Positions 59,455 through 64,000 of a stretch of DNA of 64,000 nt are shown one piece after another. The stretch is from CAUZFZ01 sp963579025. GTDB lineage: Bacteria; Planctomycetota; Planctomycetia; Planctomycetales; Planctomycetaceae. Each line of letters starts with the position of its first letter. Within the stretch, counting starts at the first letter, position 1. Location: NCBI GenBank assembly GCA_963579025.1, contig CAUZFZ010000026.1, positions 18,127-82,126 on the forward strand, written 5' to 3'. The notes below the pieces were generated by a model, which was not told the DNA's origin, ran no database searches, and saw only the letters and a list, made by a program, of their open reading frames with translations. Both the position numbers and the translations under genes were made by a program.

Positions 59455-60858
59455 ATGGTCTTCACCTCGCATATCTTTCTTTTTTACTTCCTTCCGTTCG
59501 TACTATTCGTCTATTACGTCCTGCCGATTCGCTCGCGTAACGGTTTCCTGACGCTGGCCAGCTATCTGTTTTACGGCTGGTGGATGCCGTGGTTTGTCCT
59601 GTTGATGATGACATCCACGGTCGTGGACTATGTCTGCGCGCGGGTCATCTCGGCGCAGGGGGCGAGTCGAATACACCGCATGGCGGCATTGACTACGTCG
59701 ATCGTCGTCAACCTGAGCCTGCTGGGTTTCTTCAAGTACTACATGTTTGCCGCGGAGAATCTCAACCAGTTATGCGAGTTTATGGGAGTCAACGAGTTTC
59801 GTGTGCTGCAGATCGCTCTGCCGATCGGTATCTCGTTTTATACGTTTCAAACGATGAGCTACTCGATCGACGTGTACCGACGTGTCGCGCCGCCGGTCAA
59901 CTCGTTCAGCGACTTTTCCTGCTTCGTCAGTCTGTTTCCACAACTGATTGCCGGACCGATTGTTCGCTATAACACCGTGGCCATCCAACTCACCACTCGA
60001 GATCACACGCTGGCGAAGTTTTCATCCGGCGCCGGGTTGTTCATCCTGGGGTTTTCGAAAAAGACCCTGCTGGCCAATCCCATGGGCGAAGTTGCCGATG
60101 CTGCATTCGCCGCCGATTCTCTGATGATGGTCGACGCCTGGTTTGGAATTGTGGCCTATGCGTTTCAGATCTATTTCGATTTCTCTGGTTATTCAGATAT
60201 GGCGATCGGACTGGGGCGTCTGCTGGGATTCGAATTGCCAAAGAATTTCAACGCTCCGTATCTGGCAGACAGCATTACCGACTTCTGGCGTCGGTGGCAC
60301 ATTTCGTTGTCCACTTTTCTGCGTGATTACCTATACGTTCCGTTGGGCGGAAATCGCCGTGGGCCAACGCGGACTTACGTGAATCTTGCTGTTGTGATGC
60401 TGTTGGGCGGACTGTGGCACGGCGCCAACTGGGTATTCGTGGCGTGGGGTTTCTACCACGGACTGCTGCTCGGCCTGGAGCGATCTCTTGGTCGCCGCAG
60501 TGTTTACAACAGGGTTCCTCGGCCACTGCGTGTGCTTGTTACGTTTGTGCTGATCCTGTTTTCGTGGGTCTTGTTTCGGTCACCTACGATTGGCGATGCC
60601 GGTAGCTATTTCGTCTCGCTGCTGGGACGCGCTAACGTCACAACCGCATCGGCGCTGATCTCGGCTGAACTCTACACCCCGTTACACTTTGTGGTGATGG
60701 CGATCTGCGCAGGGCTGACGGTTCAGCCGGTGCAGTCTTTTGATTGGCTCGGCCAGACGTCGTGGCTCAAGGGCTTGCTGTTGCTGCTGGTGTTCCTGTT
60801 TGCCATTGGCGAGATGTTTACGCAGGCCTTCAATCCGTTCCTCTATTTTCAGTTTTGA
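59455..60858 (+). CDS. MBOAT family O-acyltransferase (AlgI-like)
   Basis: A 467-residue multi-span protein with the MBOAT pattern: FNAPYLADSITDFWRRWHISLSTFLRDYLYVPLGGNRRG and the catalytic-region His in LLGGLWHGANWVFVAWG. AlgI-type members pass acetyl groups across the membrane for O-acetylation of polysaccharide. The next gene encodes an SGNH/AlgJ-like partner, so acetylation of an exopolysaccharide or cell-surface glycan is likely. It begins 75 bases after the preceding stop. Confidence 0.93.
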   Translation: MVFTSHIFLFYFLPFVLFVYYVLPIRSRNGFLTLASYLFYGWWMPWFVLLMMTSTVVDYVCARVISAQGASRIHRMAALTTSIVVNLSLLGFFKYYMFAAENLNQLCEFMGVNEFRVLQIALPIGISFYTFQTMSYSIDVYRRVAPPVNSFSDFSCFVSLFPQLIAGPIVRYNTVAIQLTTRDHTLAKFSSGAGLFILGFSKKTLLANPMGEVADAAFAADSLMMVDAWFGIVAYAFQIYFDFSGYSDMAIGLGRLLGFELPKNFNAPYLADSITDFWRRWHISLSTFLRDYLYVPLGGNRRGPTRTYVNLAVVMLLGGLWHGANWVFVAWGFYHGLLLGLERSLGRRSVYNRVPRPLRVLVTFVLILFSWVLFRSPTIGDAGSYFVSLLGRANVTTASALISAELYTPLHFVVMAICAGLTVQPVQSFDWLGQTSWLKGLLLLLVFLFAIGEMFTQAFNPFLYFQF

Positions 60859-60863
60859 ATGAT

Positions 60864-62027
60864 ATGAGTACTCGCAACGGTGAACTGCTATTTACGATTT
60901 CGTTTCTGACGATTCTGTTTGCGATTCCCGTCAGTCAAGCGGTGGTTGAATTGGCGCAGGGCCAGCGCCCGCAAGTGTTGGAGGTCCTGACGCGGCCTCC
61001 TACGAAAAAGAACCTGCGCGCGATTGAGTGCGATGTGGAAGTGAGTTCGTGGGCCGTTCAGGCAGTGCGACCACATTTGCGCCAGTTGCACTTCGGCGTA
61101 CTTCGCGACCCAGTGAATACTGTGTTGCGGGGGTGTGATGGGTGGTTGTTTTACAAGCCGGGCGTCGACTATCTCGTTCAGACTGACGTGCAGGACTCTT
61201 CAGGCGACATTGGGTCCACGGCGGCCATCGCGGCGATCGTTGATTTTCGTGATCAGTTGCGGCGTCGCGGAATCGAGTTGCTGGTCGTTTCCGTTCCGGG
61301 CAAGGCAACTGTGTATCCCGACCGGCTGACGCAGCGTGTCGCGAGTGGTGATTTGTCGCTGCGATCCCCCACAGCGGATGTCATTGACACGCTGCGCAGG
61401 AAGGGCGTTGAGACGATTGACTTGTTTTCGGTCTTTCGAAGACATCGCCAGTCAGTCGGGGAGGAATCCGGTGAGTCGATCTACCTTGCGCATGATACAC
61501 ACTGGTCGCCTCGTGGCGTTCGCATTGCGGCAGAGGCGATTGCGGTTCACGTTCAACAGGCCGGCTGGTTGGTGGCTGGTGATGTGGCGTACCAACGTAA
61601 GGCGGTTGAGATTCAACGTACGGGAGACATCGTGCAAATGATGCGACTGCCTGGCGATCAACAGGTTTACGGGCCAGAAAAGACACTCTGCCAGCAAGTC
61701 GTTCTGCAAGACGATTCGTTGGTGTACCGTGACGATTCGGACTCGCCGGTTCTATTGCTTGGCGACAGTTTTTCCCGGATTTACCAACGGGACGAGCCGC
61801 TGTCAGCCGGCCTGGTTGCGCAATTGGCTTACGAATTGAAGATGCCGTTATCTTCAATTGTCAACGATGGTGGAGCGTCCACGCTTGTGCGGCAACAACT
61901 GGCTCGGCGACCTGAAGTGCTCAAGGGCAAAAAGCTGGTCATCTGGCAATTCGTCGAGCGTGATATTCGTTTCGGGACGGAAGGCTGGAAACTGGTGCGG
62001 ATACCAGGCAACGCCAACGACATGTGA
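60864..62027 (+). CDS. AlgJ/AlgX-like SGNH acetyltransferase
   Basis: A 387-residue protein with an N-terminal membrane anchor (ELLFTISFLTILFAIPV) and an SGNH-type exported domain: GCDGWLFYKPGVDY, ELLVVSVPGKATVYPDRL, catalytic-type DTHWSPRG and the block LLLGDSFSRIY with the nucleophile Ser. These proteins take acetyl from the MBOAT partner and put it on the polymer. It starts five bases after the MBOAT stop, so the two are coupled. The polymer is unknown because no glycosyltransferases are in view. Confidence 0.88.
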   Translation: MSTRNGELLFTISFLTILFAIPVSQAVVELAQGQRPQVLEVLTRPPTKKNLRAIECDVEVSSWAVQAVRPHLRQLHFGVLRDPVNTVLRGCDGWLFYKPGVDYLVQTDVQDSSGDIGSTAAIAAIVDFRDQLRRRGIELLVVSVPGKATVYPDRLTQRVASGDLSLRSPTADVIDTLRRKGVETIDLFSVFRRHRQSVGEESGESIYLAHDTHWSPRGVRIAAEAIAVHVQQAGWLVAGDVAYQRKAVEIQRTGDIVQMMRLPGDQQVYGPEKTLCQQVVLQDDSLVYRDDSDSPVLLLGDSFSRIYQRDEPLSAGLVAQLAYELKMPLSSIVNDGGASTLVRQQLARRPEVLKGKKLVIWQFVERDIRFGTEGWKLVRIPGNANDM

Positions 62028-62061
62028 CGATGTCGTCCTGTTTGGTTCTGCCACCTCAATG

Positions 62062-63312
62062 TCAGCCGTCGGTGACGGTCGCCAGTTGTTTCTGTCGTAT
62101 CGGCGACATCCATTTCCACCAGCACACGAACTGCACGCCGGCGAGCACAAGGATCGCGACGGCCGCGAGTAGATACGGCTGACGGTGGCCAACCATCGTT
62201 CCGATCAGCCCACCGGCAATGGTGCCGATGGCCATTCCGGCGGCGAGCGTTGCTTCGTGAATCCCGGCAGCCAGCGTGCGATGTTCCTGCGAGCTTCCCG
62301 CTGTGCTGTAGAACAATCCGGAAAAGTAGTTGTAGCCCACAAGCTGTCCCAGCAGCGTCAGACCGACAAACAGCGACACGGCGGATGTTGCCTGCGCGAT
62401 TAAGACGAGGCCGATGGCACCGAGAATCTGGGATGCCAGCGACGTGCTGAATCGAAAATGCCAGAACCCGGAAATATGCATCAGCAGGTAGACTGCGACA
62501 ATGACGGCTCGCCAGCATGCCAGCAGACTTCCGTGGTTGTCGGCTGCGATTCCGATCGTGACGGCAAGATCCGGGAGTAGATGAAAGACCAGACTGCCGC
62601 CAAACATGCCTCCCAGATTGGCAATCCAGCTCAACCGTTTGAAATTGACTGCGATGGCCGCGTACTGCGAACTCGTACCAGGCGCGTTCCGGGTGGCCCC
62701 TTCGACGGAATCGTCGTCGGGCTGATCCGCGACGACTTTGTGTGCGCCGGGGACATGTCGAGTGGCAATGATCACCAGGATGACATTGATCGCCGCGACA
62801 GCCAGCGCGGCCCCGAATGTCCACTCTGGTCCGAGAGCGAACAGCGAGCCGGCTGTCAGTTGGCCACACATCATCCCAGCGTTCCATGAAACGCAGAAGA
62901 GGATCAACGTGCGGCTCACTCCACGACGGTTGGCGTGCGCATCATCGCCCCGATTCAGCCAGCCAATCAGCGTCGGGTAAACGCAACCCAGCCCGGCGCC
63001 CAGCAACCAGTATCGTGGTAGAAACCAGACACTGGCTGGATCTCCGGATGCACAGGCGGCGGCGCTCACTCCCATCATGATCGTTCCGGCAACGATCACC
63101 GCGCGACTGTCAAACCGATGCGACAGCCAGCCGGACAGCAGGCTGGCCACGGCCATGCTGAATGACAGACCACCCCCCGCGACTCCCAGATACCACGGCT
63201 CAGCGTGCTGTTCCGCCATGCCGCGCGACACGGCGAACACGACGACAAAACCGGAAAAGTCGGTCAGGCCGCAGATCAGGTACAGCAGTTGTTTGAAGCG
63301 TGAGTTCGTCAC
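62062..63312 (-). CDS. Major facilitator superfamily transporter
   Basis: A 416-residue protein with about 12 membrane spans in two halves, a central polar loop (HKVVADQPDDDSVEGATRNAP) and MFS motif A-like SGWLSHRFDSRAVIV after the second span. No motif identifies the substrate. It converges with the acetylation pair, with 34 bases between stops and no clear terminator. The start is the first Met of the frame. Confidence 0.85.
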   Translation of the reverse strand: MTNSRFKQLLYLICGLTDFSGFVVVFAVSRGMAEQHAEPWYLGVAGGGLSFSMAVASLLSGWLSHRFDSRAVIVAGTIMMGVSAAACASGDPASVWFLPRYWLLGAGLGCVYPTLIGWLNRGDDAHANRRGVSRTLILFCVSWNAGMMCGQLTAGSLFALGPEWTFGAALAVAAINVILVIIATRHVPGAHKVVADQPDDDSVEGATRNAPGTSSQYAAIAVNFKRLSWIANLGGMFGGSLVFHLLPDLAVTIGIAADNHGSLLACWRAVIVAVYLLMHISGFWHFRFSTSLASQILGAIGLVLIAQATSAVSLFVGLTLLGQLVGYNYFSGLFYSTAGSSQEHRTLAAGIHEATLAAGMAIGTIAGGLIGTMVGHRQPYLLAAVAILVLAGVQFVCWWKWMSPIRQKQLATVTDG

Positions 63313-63970
63313 GGTTGTGGGGCTGGCAGGATCACTGCGTGGTCCGGGCGTGCAGGTCGGCTACGGCCGCGACCTGTTCCTGGAACGACTCTACCGAGGC
63401 TGTGCCTCAGACCGAAAGCGGACGACGAAAGCAAGGAACACTAATTCGCACTAATTGACGCTAATGATTCGCGTGACGACTGTCGCGCGCGGATTAGGGG
63501 CGGCGGAGAAATTAATCGTACATCCTTCAGCCGCGAAGCGGCGGCAGCACGACGCAACGGTGTGTCTGCCGCCGCCGCTTATAGCTTTTCCGGGAGTACG
63601 GCTTTGTGCAATTCAGAGAGCTGCGGCCGTTTGAGGTTGCCAGCAGCGGCTCTGGACTGGAGCCACAAAGCCGCATTTTTCAAGATCGTGTCTGGGTCAG
63701 CCATCGGAGCGTCACGGACAACCGCCGCTGCCGCACAAATACCGCTTCGCAAAGACTTCCGGACGCCCCGATTTATTCGGTCCAGACGGATCACTCAGAT
63801 GTTGCTGGAAGGCTCTCTATAAGCACTCCGCAGGATCGAATTTGACTGACCACTCAACTCAACTCAGCAGTCTCGGGGCGTGATCCCAAAACGTGGGTGT
63901 TGGGGAATCGGGAAAATATCGAGACTCCCTTCCGGTTGATGGTTGAAGTCGGACCGGGAAAGGAGTCTCG
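63313..63970. other. Spacer with short repeats and a doubtful small ORF
   Basis: The region holds repeats CACTAATTCGCACTAATTGACGC-like near 63440 (CACTAATT units) and a GC-rich imperfect hairpin near 63535-63583 (AAGCGGCGGCAG with CTGCCGCCGCCGCTT). A minus-strand frame 63579-63704 (MADPDTILKNAALWLQSRAA) is helical and could be a gene remnant; no family was recognised. At the end an inverted repeat overlaps the next gene's ribosome-binding site. Confidence 0.35.
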
Positions 63971-64000
63971 ATGGAAATTCGCATGGAAGCGGATGGACCG
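63971..64000 (+). CDS. Start of a gene cut by the window edge
   Basis: An ATG at 63971 follows a strong AAAGGAG (63959-63965) with five bases of spacing. Only ten codons (MEIRMEADGP) are visible, so the product cannot be named. The ribosome-binding site and the first base of the start codon lie in the right arm of a 10-bp inverted repeat whose left arm is 63919-63928. Confidence 0.5.
   Translation, partial: MEIRMEADGP

Noticed and set aside
1..64000. CRISPR arrays, tRNA and rRNA genes
   Set aside because: No regularly spaced direct repeats and no cloverleaf or rRNA sequence were noticed. A covariance-model scan would be needed to exclude small RNAs.

Overview
The window looks like a chromosomal segment of a planctomycete, most likely order Planctomycetales. 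The grounds are a DUF1559 protein, a Tat-exported DUF1501 protein, secreted caspase-like proteins, an FGE-sulfatase lipoprotein, a surface protein with the N-terminal LExRxLLT-type motif, and a fucose/rhamnose-type bacterial microcompartment (BMC) operon of the planctomycete/verrucomicrobial kind. No rRNA, tRNA, CRISPR array, phage module or complete insertion sequence was seen. The genes look resident, with moderately high GC and long antisense shadow ORFs.

Layout. 1-7.4 kb: an enolase-superfamily enzyme, DUF1559 and FGE proteins, a small toxin-antitoxin pair, a DUF1501/WD40 pair and a decayed copy of the DUF1501 5' end. 7.4-17.9 kb: a same-strand cluster in which every gene encodes an export signal. 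It holds two caspase-like proteases with an intact His/Cys dyad (one fused to an FGE domain), one degenerate and one divergent caspase homologue, a c-type cytochrome split by a frameshift, and a protein sharing its C-terminal module with the first caspase. 18.5-28.7 kb: a minus-strand operon starting with a DeoR regulator and encoding PduL, two BMC-H and three BMC-P shell proteins, a CoA-acylating aldehyde dehydrogenase, a class II sugar-phosphate aldolase, an acetate-kinase-family enzyme and a malate/lactate dehydrogenase. Together these would cleave fuculose/rhamnulose phosphate, keep lactaldehyde inside a shell and convert it to lactyl-phosphate and then lactate with ATP formation. 29-37.6 kb: a uronate isomerase-like enzyme, an FHA-GAF-PP2C phosphatase, a CitG-like protein, an Ala/Pro/Lys-rich exported protein and a soluble transhydrogenase. 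38-41.7 kb: two SPFH proteins and a small Cys-rich membrane protein. 42-49.8 kb: a C39-peptidase ABC exporter with two cyclic-nucleotide-binding domains, followed by a giant repeat protein that is probably its secreted substrate. 49.9-64 kb: HemD, HemQ, an ECF sigma/partner pair, PdxJ, PepP, a response regulator with two paralogous TolB-like propellers, an MBOAT/AlgJ-like acetylation pair and an MFS transporter.

Two themes cut across the window. First, at least four intergenic spacers carry paired inverted repeats headed by GTAG, several with compensatory stem changes, which resembles REP/BIME elements. They tend to start at gene 3' ends. Second, three long genes are each broken by one frameshift, at about 7,500, 15,280-15,292 and 46,735-46,738. 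These may be assembly errors, recent pseudogenes or, for the CG tract, slippage-switchable genes.

The best candidates for a little-described system are the exported caspase cluster and the cNMP-sensing C39 exporter with its adjacent repeat protein.
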